A stretch of 64,000 bases of DNA, from NCBI RefSeq assembly GCF_901827175.1, contig NZ_LR594662.1, positions 2,914,001 through 2,978,000 on the forward strand, in the 5' to 3' direction. Of the stretch, positions 37,472-46,101 are shown one piece after another. Numbering within the stretch: position 1 is the first letter of the stretch; each line of letters opens with the position of its first letter. A program made the position numbers and the translations under genes. This stretch comes from Variovorax sp. RA8. GTDB lineage: Bacteria > Pseudomonadota > Gammaproteobacteria > Burkholderiales > Burkholderiaceae_C. The notes under the pieces were generated by a model, which was not told the DNA's origin, did not search any database, and was given only the letters and a program-made list of their open reading frames with translations.

Positions 37472-38954
37472 GCGGAGTGGCCTTCGCGAGCTTGGCCAGC
37501 GCGTCGGGCAGGTTGCCCACATAGCCGCCTGCCGTTGCATCGCCGGGCTTCGGGCGCGCCATCTCGGGCTTGCCGCAGGGCAGGAACTCGCCATGGCCCG
37601 AAGGCGCGCAGGGCTTGCCCTCGTCCCACACGCGCTCGCCGCGCACCAGGGTGGTCACGGGCCAGCCGATGACCTGCATGCCTTCGTACGGCGTGTAGTC
37701 CACGTCGTGGTGCAGCAGGCGGTTCTCGATGGTGACTTCCTTGTTCGGGTCCCAGATCGCGATGTCGGCATCCGAGCCGATCGCGATCGTGCCCTTGCGC
37801 GGGTGCAGGCCATAGAGCCGCGCCGGGTTGGTCGCCGTCAGGCTCACGAACTGGTTGAGCGTGATGCGCCCCGTGCGCACGCCTTCGGAGAACAGCAGCG
37901 GCAGGCGCGTCTCGAGACCCGGGATGCCGTTGGGAATGTGGCGGAAGGCCACCTCCTTGCCGCCGGGCTTCTTGCCCTGCGGATCGTCGAAGCGAAACGG
38001 CGCATGGTCGGAGGAGACGATGGTGAAGAGCCCGTCGGACAAGCCCTCCCACACGACGCGCTGGTTGGCCCTGTCGCGCGGCGGCGGGCTGCAGACGCAC
38101 TTCGCGCCCTCGTAGCCGCCGCCCAGGTCGTCCGCGCTGAGGAACAGGTACTGCGGACAGGTCTCGGCATAGAGGCGCATGCCCCGGCCACGGGCCCAGC
38201 GGATCTGCTCGATGGCCTCCCGGCCGGACACGTGCACGATCAGGATCGGCACGTCGACCAGTTCCGACAGCGTGATGGCGCGGTGCGTCGCCTCGCGCTC
38301 GATCGCCATCGGGCGCGAGGTCGCGTGGAACAGCGGCGCCGTGTGCCCGGCTTCCTCCAGCGTCTCGGTGAGCCAGGCGATGCAGTCGGCGTTCTCGGCA
38401 TGGATCATCGCCAGCGCACCGTGCCGGCGCGCCACCGCGAGCAGGCGCAGGATCTGGCGGTCGTCCAGCTTCATGTCGTCGTAGGTCATGTAGATCTTGA
38501 ACGACGTGTAGCCCTCGGCGATCAGGGCCGGCAGCTCCTCGCGCAGCACCTGCTCCGTGGGGTCGGTCACGATCATGTGGAAGGCGTAGTCCACCACCGC
38601 CTTGCGGCCGGCGCGCCGGTGGTAGTCCTCGACCGCAGCGCGCAGCGACTGGCCCTTGATCTGCGCGGCGAAAGGGATCACCGTGGTGGTGCCGCCGCAA
38701 GCGGCCGAGCGCGTGCCGCTGGCAAAGTCGTCGGCCATCCGCAGGCCCTCGTCCATCGGCTGGTCGAGGTGGCAATGGGCATCGACGCCGCCGGGCAGCA
38801 CCAGCTTGCCCCGGGCATCGATCTCGTCGCGGCCGCGGGCAAGCTCGTGGCCCAGGGCGACCACCCGGCCGCCGCGGATGCCGATGTCGGCCTGCATGGT
38901 TTCCGCGGCGGTGGCGACCAGGCCGTTGCGGATGACGGTGTCGAAGCCTTGCAC
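37464..38954 (-). CDS. D-hydantoinase/dihydropyrimidinase family cyclic amidohydrolase
   Basis: A 496-residue amidohydrolase that opens cyclic diamides such as hydantoins or dihydropyrimidines. The binuclear metal site is complete: His60 and His62 (GVDAHCHLDQP), carboxylatable Lys153 (YTSFKIYMTY), His185 (AMIHAEN), a histidine in LIVHVSG and the aspartate in VSSDHAPF. I chose the GTG at 38954 because AAGGAG lies six bases upstream; a TTG at 38987 would overlap the transporter gene. Operon order on the minus strand is MHS transporter, hydantoinase, amidase, racemase. Confidence 0.93.
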   Translation of the reverse strand: MQGFDTVIRNGLVATAAETMQADIGIRGGRVVALGHELARGRDEIDARGKLVLPGGVDAHCHLDQPMDEGLRMADDFASGTRSAACGGTTTVIPFAAQIKGQSLRAAVEDYHRRAGRKAVVDYAFHMIVTDPTEQVLREELPALIAEGYTSFKIYMTYDDMKLDDRQILRLLAVARRHGALAMIHAENADCIAWLTETLEEAGHTAPLFHATSRPMAIEREATHRAITLSELVDVPILIVHVSGREAIEQIRWARGRGMRLYAETCPQYLFLSADDLGGGYEGAKCVCSPPPRDRANQRVVWEGLSDGLFTIVSSDHAPFRFDDPQGKKPGGKEVAFRHIPNGIPGLETRLPLLFSEGVRTGRITLNQFVSLTATNPARLYGLHPRKGTIAIGSDADIAIWDPNKEVTIENRLLHHDVDYTPYEGMQVIGWPVTTLVRGERVWDEGKPCAPSGHGEFLPCGKPEMARPKPGDATAGGYVGNLPDALAKLAKATPHA

Positions 38955-38983
38955 TTGCGTCTCCTTCTGCTTGTCGCCGGCGC

Positions 38984-40309
38984 TCAATGCCCGGCGTCCT
39001 TGAGGTCGATGCGGGACGTTTCGCGCGCCGCGAAGGCGGCCACCGCGATCAGCGCGCAGACGACGGCGAGGTAGATGGCCACCGGCGTGGTCGAGTTGAA
39101 GCGCGCGATCAACGCGGTGGCGATGATCGGCGCCAGCGCGCCGCCGAAGACGCCGGCGAACTGGAAGCCCAGCGAGGCGCCCGTCACCCGCACGCGGGTC
39201 GCGAACAGTTCCGGCAGGAAGGAGGCGAGCGGCGAGAACATGAAGGACACCAGCACCATGCCCACGAAGGAGGCCGCCATGATGGCGAGCGGGTCGCCCG
39301 TCTGCACCATCTGCATGAATGCGAAGGCCCAGAGCGCGCCGCCGATGCCGCCGATCATGAGCACCGGCCGGCGGCCGATGCGGTCGGACAGCCAGCCGGC
39401 CACCGGGATGAAGATCATCTGCGCCACCGCGCCCAGCAGCACCGCGTTGAGCGCGATCGACTTGGGCAGGCCCAGCTGCGTCGGCACGAAATACAGCAGG
39501 AACAGCGTGAACACGTAGAAGGCGATGTCACCGCCCAGCCGTGCGAAGAAGGCAATGGCGAGCTGCGGCTTGTAGTGGCGCAGCACCTCCATGATCGGCG
39601 CGTGCTCTTCATGGCCCTTGGCCTCCTTCTCGAACACCTTGGACTCCGCCACGTTCATGCGGATGTACAGACCCACGCCCACGAGGATGGCGCTCATCAG
39701 GAAGGGAATGCGCCAGCCCCATGACAGGAAGGCCTCGTCGGACACCTGCCAGGTGACGAGCGCGAAGGCGCCGTTGGCCAGCAGCAGCCCGATGGGCGCG
39801 GCAATCTGCACCACGGAGCCGAGCAGGCCGCGCCGCTTGCCCTCGGGGTCGAGCTCGTTGACCATGATCGCCGCGCCGCCCCATTCGCCGCCCAGCGCCA
39901 GGCCCTGGACGATGCGCAGCACCACCAGCAGGATGGGCGCCCACATGCCGACCTGGCCGAAGGTCGGCAGGCACCCGATGAGGAAGGTGGCCAGGCCCAT
40001 CATCAGCAGCGTGATGAAGAGGATGGACTTGCGGCCCAGCTTGTCGCCGAAGTGCCCGAACACCGCCGCGCCCAGGGGGCGCGCGACGAAGGCCACGCCA
40101 TAGCTGGCGAAGGAGAGCAGCGTTGCCACCAGGGGCTCGCTCTGCGGGAAGAACAGCTTCGGAAAGACCAGGGCCGCGGCCGAGCCGTAGATGAAATGGT
40201 CGTAGAACTCCAGCGTGGTCCCGGCCAGGCTGGCAGCTGCCACGCGCTTGGTCGATGAGGGGCTGGCTTCGCGTTCGGCTGTCCCGCCGATGGGCATGGT
40301 TGCGTGCAT
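38984..40309 (-). CDS. MHS-family MFS transporter (metabolite:H+ symporter)
   Basis: A 441-residue 12-helix inner-membrane symporter of the ProP/ShiA type, likely importing the substrate of the hydantoinase operon. Diagnostic sequences are LAGTTLEFYDHFIYGSAAAL, the motif GHFGDKLGRKSILF between helices 2 and 3, and LRIVQGLALGGEWGGAA. The ATG at 40309 (MHATMPIGG) has GGAGA upstream; the longer in-frame extension would run into the promoter. It is the first gene of the leftward operon, with a promoter at 40364-40392. Confidence 0.93.
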   Translation of the reverse strand: MHATMPIGGTAEREASPSSTKRVAAASLAGTTLEFYDHFIYGSAAALVFPKLFFPQSEPLVATLLSFASYGVAFVARPLGAAVFGHFGDKLGRKSILFITLLMMGLATFLIGCLPTFGQVGMWAPILLVVLRIVQGLALGGEWGGAAIMVNELDPEGKRRGLLGSVVQIAAPIGLLLANGAFALVTWQVSDEAFLSWGWRIPFLMSAILVGVGLYIRMNVAESKVFEKEAKGHEEHAPIMEVLRHYKPQLAIAFFARLGGDIAFYVFTLFLLYFVPTQLGLPKSIALNAVLLGAVAQMIFIPVAGWLSDRIGRRPVLMIGGIGGALWAFAFMQMVQTGDPLAIMAASFVGMVLVSFMFSPLASFLPELFATRVRVTGASLGFQFAGVFGGALAPIIATALIARFNSTTPVAIYLAVVCALIAVAAFAARETSRIDLKDAGH

Positions 40310-40363
40310 TCGCGTGTCTCCGTGTGTGATGGATGTGAGGGGCTGGATGGTGGCGTTGGGCGA

Positions 40364-40392
40364 AAGATAGGCGATAACCGATGTGCAATCAA
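40364..40392 (-). promoter_or_regulatory. Sigma-70 promoter of the hydantoinase operon
   Basis: On the minus strand, TTGATT (40392-40387) and TATCTT (40369-40364) are separated by 17 bases, predicting transcription start near 40357 and a leader of about 48 bases to the transporter ATG. The region is AT-rich relative to its surroundings. Confidence 0.55.
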
Positions 40393-40413
40393 GAAGAAAT
40401 TTGTACATCGCGC

Positions 40414-40429
40414 AGAACATTTATGTTCT
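40414..40429. promoter_or_regulatory. Palindrome AGAACAT-tt-ATGTTCT, candidate GntR operator
   Basis: A perfect 7-bp inverted repeat with a 2-base centre, 22 bases upstream of the -35 box of the hydantoinase promoter, in the 262-base divergent interval with the GntR gene. A half-site ATGTTC recurs at 40550-40555 just before the regulator. The rest of this interval (40430-40571) shows a weak TACAAT box at 40531 but no convincing partner. Confidence 0.5.
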
Positions 40430-40571
40430 ACGGCAAGACTTAATGGATAACCCCTACTTCGCAGTGGCTCGCTGCAGGGTGTGGAGAAGAAACAAGCCTC
40501 GAAGTTGAAGGATTGGCCACAGAACCGCCATACAATTTGAAGAGATCTGATGTTCAAAAGGAATCGAGACA

Positions 40572-41273
40572 ATGGCCAAGACCACCAGCACGGACGTTGA
40601 TGCGCCCGGCGGACCTTCCGTCGAGGAGATCAGCGAGCGGATCCTCCAGGCCATCTGGGAACACCGGCTGCCGCCCGGGACCAAGCTGGTCGAGGAGAAG
40701 CTGTCCGAGGTCTTCGGCGTGAGCCGCACCAAGATCCGGCTGGCGCTCGGCAGGCTGTCGCACGACAGCATCCTCACGGTCGAGCCCAATCGCGGCACCT
40801 TCGTCGCGAGTCCGACGGTCGAGCAGGCACGGCAGGTGTTCAATGCGCGGCGCGTGCTGGAGCCGGCGCTGCTGCGCGACCTGGCCGGCCACGTGCGGCG
40901 CGAGCAGCTCGCACGCCTGCGCAAGAACATCGCGCTGGAAGGCGAGGCGCGCGAGCGCAACGACCGGCGCGCGACCATCCGGCTCTCGGGCCAGTTCCAC
41001 CTCCTGATCGCCGAGCTCGGCCAGAACCCGTACCTGCACAAGTGCATCCGCGAGCTGTGCTCGCTGACCTGCCTGGTGATCGCGCTCTATGACGCGCCCG
41101 GAACGCCCGCCTGCCCGCACCACGAGCACGACGCCATCGTCGATGCCCTGGAGCAGGGCGATGCCGAGCGCGCCTGCATGCTGATGATCGAGCACCTCAC
41201 GCACGTCGAGAACACGCTGCGCCTGGAGATGCCCGGGGACGAGGAGATCGACTTGCGCGCCGTATTCGCCTGA
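40572..41273 (+). CDS. GntR family regulator, FadR/FCD subfamily
   Basis: A 233-residue dimeric regulator. The N-terminal winged helix includes SERILQAIWEHRLPPGTKLV, EEKLSEVFGVSRTKIRLAL and SHDSILTVEPNRGTFVASP; the C-terminal all-helical FCD ligand-binding domain contains metal-site histidines (QFHLLIAELGQN, HHEHDAIVDAL, IEHLTHVENTL). It is divergent from the MHS transporter - hydantoinase - amidase - racemase operon and is the obvious local regulator, probably a repressor released by a carboxylate or ureido intermediate. Confidence 0.93.
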   Translation: MAKTTSTDVDAPGGPSVEEISERILQAIWEHRLPPGTKLVEEKLSEVFGVSRTKIRLALGRLSHDSILTVEPNRGTFVASPTVEQARQVFNARRVLEPALLRDLAGHVRREQLARLRKNIALEGEARERNDRRATIRLSGQFHLLIAELGQNPYLHKCIRELCSLTCLVIALYDAPGTPACPHHEHDAIVDALEQGDAERACMLMIEHLTHVENTLRLEMPGDEEIDLRAVFA

Positions 41274-41297
41274 ACGGCACTCCGGCTCAGGCCAGGC

Positions 41298-42551
41298 TCA
41301 GGCGCGGCGCAGCAACTTGCGCAGCACGGTCTTGAGCGGGCTCGCCCCGAAGATCAGTTGCGAATACGAGACGAAGAGCGCGCGGGGCAGCAGCACGCTG
41401 CCGTAGTAGTAGATGCGGTACTGCCGCGGCCCCTGGCGCGTGTCCGGGTGGCGCAGCGCGCGCCGCAGCAGGCCGAGGTCCTTGCCTTCCCCGGACAGCC
41501 AGCGTTCGAGGAAGCTGAGCCAGAGATAGCCCCCCTGGTCGTCCAGCGGCCGCCACAGCGCGGAGGCGCCGCACTGGTGGCGTTCGAGCTGCGCGCGCAG
41601 CCACAGGTCGAAGCGCGCGGCGCGCTGCCGCATCGCCTTGATCTGCGCCACCGACACCATCGAACCCTTGGTCGCGGAGGCGCCGTGCACCCGGTAGCGC
41701 GTCAGCGGCTCGGGAATCCAGGCGCAGGGGCTGAGGAGCGCCGCGGCCGTGCACAGCTGCAGGTCCTGGTACATCATCCGGTCGGCGTCCAGCGGGCCGA
41801 TGGCCTCCAGGACTTCGCGCCGGAAGGCCAGGCCCGAGGTCAGCGAGAGCACGAGGCAGGACGCCGCCTTCAAGGTCTCGGCGGCCAGCCAACCCTCCGG
41901 TGCACGGCCGCCGGGATAGTAGGGCGTCAGGCCCAGATGGGGCTGGTCCTGCGAGAAGCGTTGCATGGCGTTGTGCGCCCATCCGGGAAAGTGCCCGCCC
42001 ACGCGCCGGCGCAGTGCTTCCAGCACTTTCTCGATGCGTTGCGGCGCGATGGCGTCGTCGGCGTCGAGCAGCAGCACCACGTCGCCGGTGCAGGCGGCGA
42101 GGGCGGCGTTGGTGGCGGCGCAGATGCCGCCGTTGGGCTGGTGGATGGGCCGGACCTGCGCGAAGCGCGCCGCGTAGCCGTCCAGGATCTGCGCGCTGTC
42201 GTCCGTCGAGCCGTCGTTCACCACCACGATCTGGTGCGCCGGCACGGTCTGGCCGAGGCAGCTGTCGAGACATTCGGGCAGGAAGCGGCCGTAGTTGAAA
42301 CAGATGATCGCGATGCTGACCTTCGGCACGGCCGGCAGCTCGGCCAGGACCATGGGCTCGATCGCGAACGGTGCCTCGAACGGGATCTTTTCGAATTTCA
42401 CGTCAGCGACCTCAAAGGCCACGAGGGGCGGCGTTGCGGATTGTGCCTGCGGATTGCAGGTAGTTCGCAAGTGTTTCAGCAGTACCTGGTCATGGTCGTC
42501 AGCGAGGGGGATGTCGCGCTCGAGGGCCTGATCGCCTTCAACGCGGCCCAC
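41298..42551 (-). CDS. Family 2 glycosyltransferase
   Basis: A 417-residue (if started at the GTG at 42551) GT-A fold transferase using a nucleotide sugar. The catalytic domain starts at VSIAIICFNYGRFLPECLDS, with the nucleotide-binding VVVNDGSTDDSAQIL, the DxD-like LLLDADDAI and a C-terminal region resembling other capsule or LPS sugar transferases. The first 66 residues show no recognisable domain although their codon usage looks coding; an ATG at 42353 (MVLAELPAVP) would give a 351-residue protein that begins just before the domain. It stands alone, convergent with the GntR gene. Acceptor and sugar are unknown. Confidence 0.8.
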   Translation of the reverse strand: MGRVEGDQALERDIPLADDHDQVLLKHLRTTCNPQAQSATPPLVAFEVADVKFEKIPFEAPFAIEPMVLAELPAVPKVSIAIICFNYGRFLPECLDSCLGQTVPAHQIVVVNDGSTDDSAQILDGYAARFAQVRPIHQPNGGICAATNAALAACTGDVVLLLDADDAIAPQRIEKVLEALRRRVGGHFPGWAHNAMQRFSQDQPHLGLTPYYPGGRAPEGWLAAETLKAASCLVLSLTSGLAFRREVLEAIGPLDADRMMYQDLQLCTAAALLSPCAWIPEPLTRYRVHGASATKGSMVSVAQIKAMRQRAARFDLWLRAQLERHQCGASALWRPLDDQGGYLWLSFLERWLSGEGKDLGLLRRALRHPDTRQGPRQYRIYYYGSVLLPRALFVSYSQLIFGASPLKTVLRKLLRRA

Positions 42552-42643
42552 GATGTCGCCATCGCGAACGAGCCCTAGGACACGAGCCCGCCGCGGCTGC
42601 TGGTGCCAGAATGTGGCGCGCTGCAGTGCAGTCCGGAGAATCC

Positions 42644-43219
42644 ATGTCTCTTCTGGTCATCGGCCTCGTCCTGTTCCTTGGCATTCACTCGGTGTCGATC
42701 GTTGCGCCGGCCTGGCGCGACACGCAGGTCGAACGCCGAGGCGAAAAAGTCTGGAAGGGCATCTACTCCCTGGTTTCGCTCGGTGCGCTGATCCTGGTCA
42801 TCTATGGCTACGGCGTCGCGCGCCAGGCTCCGCTGGCGATCTATGCACCGCCGCTCGCGCTGCGGCACGTCGCGCTGCTGTTGATGCTGCCGGTGTTTCC
42901 CCTGTTGTTCGCGGCCTACCTGCCCGGGCGCATACAGCGTGCGGCCAAGCATCCCATGCTGCTCGCAGTCATGCTCTGGGCAGCAGCGCACCTGCTGGCC
43001 AATGGCTCGCTGGCCGACGTGCTCTTGTTCGGATCCTTCTTCATCTGGGCCCTGGCCGACCGGATTGCCGCCGGACGTCGCGCCGTGCCGCGTCGCGTGC
43101 CCGGCGCCCCGCCGAGCACGCTCAATGATGTCGCAGCGCTCGTGGGAGGCCTGGTGGTCTACGCCGGCCTCCTGTTCCGGGCGCACGCCTGGCTCACCGG
43201 GGTGCCGCTGCTGGGCTAG
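42644..43219 (+). CDS. NnrU family membrane protein
   Basis: A 191-residue protein with about five transmembrane segments; HSVSIVAPAWRD near the N-terminus and the central helices LRHVALLLMLPVFPLLFAAY and HLLANGSLADVLLFGSFFIW are typical of NnrU. The family is linked to nitric oxide/denitrification regulons in some bacteria and distantly to isoprenylcysteine methyltransferase-like membrane enzymes; the biochemical role is unknown. The ATG at 42644 follows a GGAGA ribosome site. Its 3' end overlaps the convergent FABP-like gene by 26 bases. Confidence 0.9.
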   Translation: MSLLVIGLVLFLGIHSVSIVAPAWRDTQVERRGEKVWKGIYSLVSLGALILVIYGYGVARQAPLAIYAPPLALRHVALLLMLPVFPLLFAAYLPGRIQRAAKHPMLLAVMLWAAAHLLANGSLADVLLFGSFFIWALADRIAAGRRAVPRRVPGAPPSTLNDVAALVGGLVVYAGLLFRAHAWLTGVPLLG

Positions 43220-43853
43220 GGCCGCCGACGCCCAGGGGGTTCGGGGAGGGCTCGCCGACCTTCGTCAGCGTGTTGCGATCGGTGTGGTGGAAGGGCTCGG
43301 CAAGCCCCTGGATCTGCATCACGGTGTCCTGGTCGTAGGACCAGGTCCCGTCGGCGTTGAAGACGACCTCGATACGCCACTCCAGCGTGGTGAAGGCGTG
43401 CTCGATGAACGGGTTGGAGACGATGCCGTTCACCAGGCTCCCGTGGGTGGCCACGAGCTCGAAGCGATCCGCGTCCGGGCTGGCCTGCCCGCTGGCCATC
43501 GCGATCTGGCCGCGCGGGATTGCCAGCGTGTGCATGACGGTGCCGCTGGCAGGCTCCCACAGCCAGTAGCCGACCTGGTCGTGATACATCTTGCGGAGGC
43601 CAGGCTTGTGGATGAAGGTGTGATAGCGCAGGCCGTAGAGCACCTGCGGGCCGTTGGTCTGCGGGTCGATCGGCTGCAGCTCGTAATGCTCGACGTAGAC
43701 CTGCGTCTTCGGCCCCTGCGCCTTGGGCTTGACGTCCACGCCCTTCTCGCCGCGCCACAGGCCTGCCATCCGGCGCAGGGGGCCGAGGTTGTCGAGGGTT
43801 CGTCCATCCAGGTCGGAGGGCTCGGTGTAGATGTCGTCGGGGAACTTGGACAT
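43194..43853 (-). CDS. FABP/nitrobindin-like beta-barrel protein (putative heme-binding)
   Basis: A 219-residue protein with the calycin-like fold described for nitrobindins and 'FABP family' proteins. Conserved segments are LRRMAGLWRGEKGVD near residue 30, the strand with YGLRYHTFIHKPG, and the C-terminal half with HGSLVNGIVSNPFIEHAF and WSYDQDTVMQI. The known relatives bind heme and nitric oxide through a histidine; which histidine would serve here cannot be decided without a structure. The neighbour NnrU is also an NO-linked family. The ATG is at 43853; a 111-base interval separates it from the upstream lipocalin-like gene and holds no clear signal. Confidence 0.72.
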   Translation of the reverse strand: MSKFPDDIYTEPSDLDGRTLDNLGPLRRMAGLWRGEKGVDVKPKAQGPKTQVYVEHYELQPIDPQTNGPQVLYGLRYHTFIHKPGLRKMYHDQVGYWLWEPASGTVMHTLAIPRGQIAMASGQASPDADRFELVATHGSLVNGIVSNPFIEHAFTTLEWRIEVVFNADGTWSYDQDTVMQIQGLAEPFHHTDRNTLTKVGEPSPNPLGVGGPSPAAAPR

Positions 43854-43964
43854 GGGCGGGGGCGATCGATGGGGGTTGCGGGGCGCCTTGGCGGCCGGAG
43901 AGCGGGCGCTTCCGGCGACACGGATTCTGCCGTGTTCATTCCGGCCGGCGGGACGATCGCCGCG

Positions 43965-45023
43965 CTACATCCGCAACGGCTGCGCGTACCCGGTCATCTC
44001 CAGGTACCCGCGTCCGATGCGCCGGCCGCTGCCGTCCAGCAGATCGCTCACGCCCTCCCAGTAGACGCCGCCGGTCGAGCCGCGGCTGTCGAGCTCCTGG
44101 TCGTCGAGCAGGGACTGCACGGTGAAGGTGCCCGCGGGCGTGTCGATGCGCCAGCGCAGCGGATAGACGGCCCGGGTGCGCGGACTGGTCCAGGGGTTCG
44201 TGCCTTCGAATCGGACTTCATCGGTGCCGAACACGCGCAGCTGGCCATCGGCAGTGCGCAGCGAGCCGCCGAACCACAATGCCGAGCCGTCGCGCCGGCG
44301 GATCCGGAAGGCCATCAACGCGCCGCCGTCGTCGAGGTTCATGCCGACCCAGTCCCAGCCCGCCGCATCGGGATGCAGGTAGGCGTTGCTCCACTCGTGG
44401 TCCAGCCACGCGCGGCCCTGCACATCGAAGCCTTGGCCCTGAATGCTGAGGCGGCCCTGCGTCGCGAGCTGGGGTTCGCTGTAGTAGTAGCTGGCCTGCT
44501 CGGCCTCCGGCCCCTTGCGCGACAGGCCGTCCCTGCCCTGCAGCAGCACCGGGCGGGTCGGCGTGAAGCGCAGGTCGAGCGTGAAGCCCTCGGCCGGCAG
44601 GCGGCCCGTGTAGCCGCCGGCGTCGCGCCTGAGCGTCCAGTTGCGCAGCCGGATGTCGGTATCTCCCTCGGCGGCGGACGCGATGCCGAAACCCGCGCGC
44701 GCGATGCGCTGGTCGTGCCACAGCCTGCGCGCCTCGAGGTCGGTGATGGCCGCGTGCGCGAAGATCATCTGCCGTGCCGCGAAGGCCGAGCGCATCTGCT
44801 GCGTGGCGTCCACGCGCGAGCGGAAGAAGGTGAGCTGGAAGCCGAACTCGCGCGTGCCGGAGCGGGCATGCCCGGTGATGTACCACCACTCGGTACGCAG
44901 CTCTGGATGGCTGCCGAAGTCGCGCGGGAACTGCATCGTGCGCTCGGGCAGCGCCCATGCGGCCGGCATTGCCAGCGCCGTCATGGCGAGCAGGGCGCGC
45001 CGCGACAGTCCGTGCGGTCTCAC
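43965..45023 (-). CDS. AttH/CrtC-like lipocalin-type protein (carotenoid 1,2-hydratase family fold)
   Basis: A 352-residue exported protein. The GTG at 45023 overlaps the TGA of the PLP-enzyme gene and gives a signal sequence with [19 protein letters not shown]. The mature part has the family signature [28 protein letters not shown] and the second-domain block [20 protein letters not shown] followed by [15 protein letters not shown]. AttH proteins normally occur in operons with an FtsX-type permease and a LolD-type ATPase; the permease is present two genes upstream, the ATPase is not. Function is not established; carotenoid hydration is not implied. Confidence 0.85.
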   Translation of the reverse strand: MRPHGLSRRALLAMTALAMPAAWALPERTMQFPRDFGSHPELRTEWWYITGHARSGTREFGFQLTFFRSRVDATQQMRSAFAARQMIFAHAAITDLEARRLWHDQRIARAGFGIASAAEGDTDIRLRNWTLRRDAGGYTGRLPAEGFTLDLRFTPTRPVLLQGRDGLSRKGPEAEQASYYYSEPQLATQGRLSIQGQGFDVQGRAWLDHEWSNAYLHPDAAGWDWVGMNLDDGGALMAFRIRRRDGSALWFGGSLRTADGQLRVFGTDEVRFEGTNPWTSPRTRAVYPLRWRIDTPAGTFTVQSLLDDQELDSRGSTGGVYWEGVSDLLDGSGRRIGRGYLEMTGYAQPLRM

Positions 45024-46099
45024 TGGAGTACCGCGGCCTGCACGCGCGCCTCGGCCGCGCGGCAGTCGCCGAAGTTCTGCGCCACCCAGCCGAGGTCGTG
45101 GTAGCTGGGCAGGTAGCGCTCGCCTGCGTCGCACAGCAGCGAGAGGATGGAACCCTGCCGCCCGGCCGCGCGCATCTCGCCGGCCAGCGCCAGCATGCCG
45201 ATGAAGTTGGTCCCGGTCGAAGGCCCGACCTTGCGGCCCAGCAGCCGGGAGAGCACGCGCATCGCGGCCACCGATTCGACATTCGGCACTTCGACCATGC
45301 GGTCCACCAGCGAGGGGATGAAGCTGGGCTCCACCCGCGGCCGGCCGATGCCTTCGATGCGCGAGCCCTGCGCCGTCAGCGTCGCATCGCCGCTGCGGTG
45401 GTAGGCCGCGAACACCGAGCCCTCGGGGTCGGCCACGCAGACCTGCGTGCCGTGGCAGCGGAAGCGCACATAACGCCCGATGGTGGCGCTGGTGCCGCCG
45501 GTGCCGGCACCCACCACGATCCAGGCCGGCACCGGATGCCGCTCGTGCGCCATCTGCTGGAACATGCTCTCGGCGATGTTGTTGTTGCCGCGCCAGTCGG
45601 TGGCGCGCTCGGCGTAGGTGAACTGGTCCATGTAGTGGCCGCCCTCGCGCTGCGCCAGCGCGCGGGCCTCGTCGTACACCTGCGCCGCGTGGTCGACGAA
45701 GTGGCAGCGGCCTCCGTAGAAATCGATCTGCGCGATCTTCTCGGGCGAAGTGCTCTTCGGCATCACCGCGATAAAGGGCAGGCCCAGCAGGCGCGCGAAG
45801 TAGGCCTCGCTCACCGCAGTCGAACCGCTCGAGGCCTCGACGATGGTCGTGCCTTCGCCGATCCAGCCGTTGCACAGCGCGTAGAGGAAGAGCGAGCGTG
45901 CCAGCCGGTGCTTGAGGCTGCCGGTCGGGTGCGTCGATTCGTCCTTGAGGTAGAGGTCGATGCCGTGCGCGGCGAAGCCTGGCAGCAGCAGCGGGATCAG
46001 GTGCGTGTCGGCGCTGCGCTGGTAGTCGGCCTCGATGCGGCGGATCGCGCTCGCGAGCCAGCCGGCGCAGGCGGAAGAGGATGCATTCATGGCCGGCAT
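45020..46099 (-). CDS. PLP-dependent cysteine synthase-like enzyme, close to L-cysteine desulfhydrase Cds1
   Basis: A 359-residue fold type II PLP enzyme. The Schiff-base lysine is Lys63 in [13 protein letters not shown], the phosphate-binding loop appears as [12 protein letters not shown], and the substrate loop is [15 protein letters not shown]. The combination [16 protein letters not shown] and [20 protein letters not shown] matches, as I remember it, the mycobacterial Cds1 L-cysteine desulfhydrase more than CysK/CysM. It would release sulfide and pyruvate from cysteine. The ATG at 46099 lies two bases after the permease stop (a second ATG is at 46090), and its stop overlaps the AttH-like start. 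Confidence 0.85.
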   Translation of the reverse strand: MPAMNASSSACAGWLASAIRRIEADYQRSADTHLIPLLLPGFAAHGIDLYLKDESTHPTGSLKHRLARSLFLYALCNGWIGEGTTIVEASSGSTAVSEAYFARLLGLPFIAVMPKSTSPEKIAQIDFYGGRCHFVDHAAQVYDEARALAQREGGHYMDQFTYAERATDWRGNNNIAESMFQQMAHERHPVPAWIVVGAGTGGTSATIGRYVRFRCHGTQVCVADPEGSVFAAYHRSGDATLTAQGSRIEGIGRPRVEPSFIPSLVDRMVEVPNVESVAAMRVLSRLLGRKVGPSTGTNFIGMLALAGEMRAAGRQGSILSLLCDAGERYLPSYHDLGWVAQNFGDCRAAEARVQAAVLQ

Positions 46100-46101
46100 T
46101 G

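Noticed and set aside
38955..38987. TTG start that would extend the hydantoinase by 11 residues
   Set aside because: A GTG at 38954 with AAGGAG at ideal spacing is far better, and the extension overlaps the transporter stop.
43965..45023. Carotenoid biosynthesis role for the CrtC-like protein
   Set aside because: Only the lipocalin-type fold is shared; no other carotenoid gene occurs in the window, and the AttH branch is a better match.
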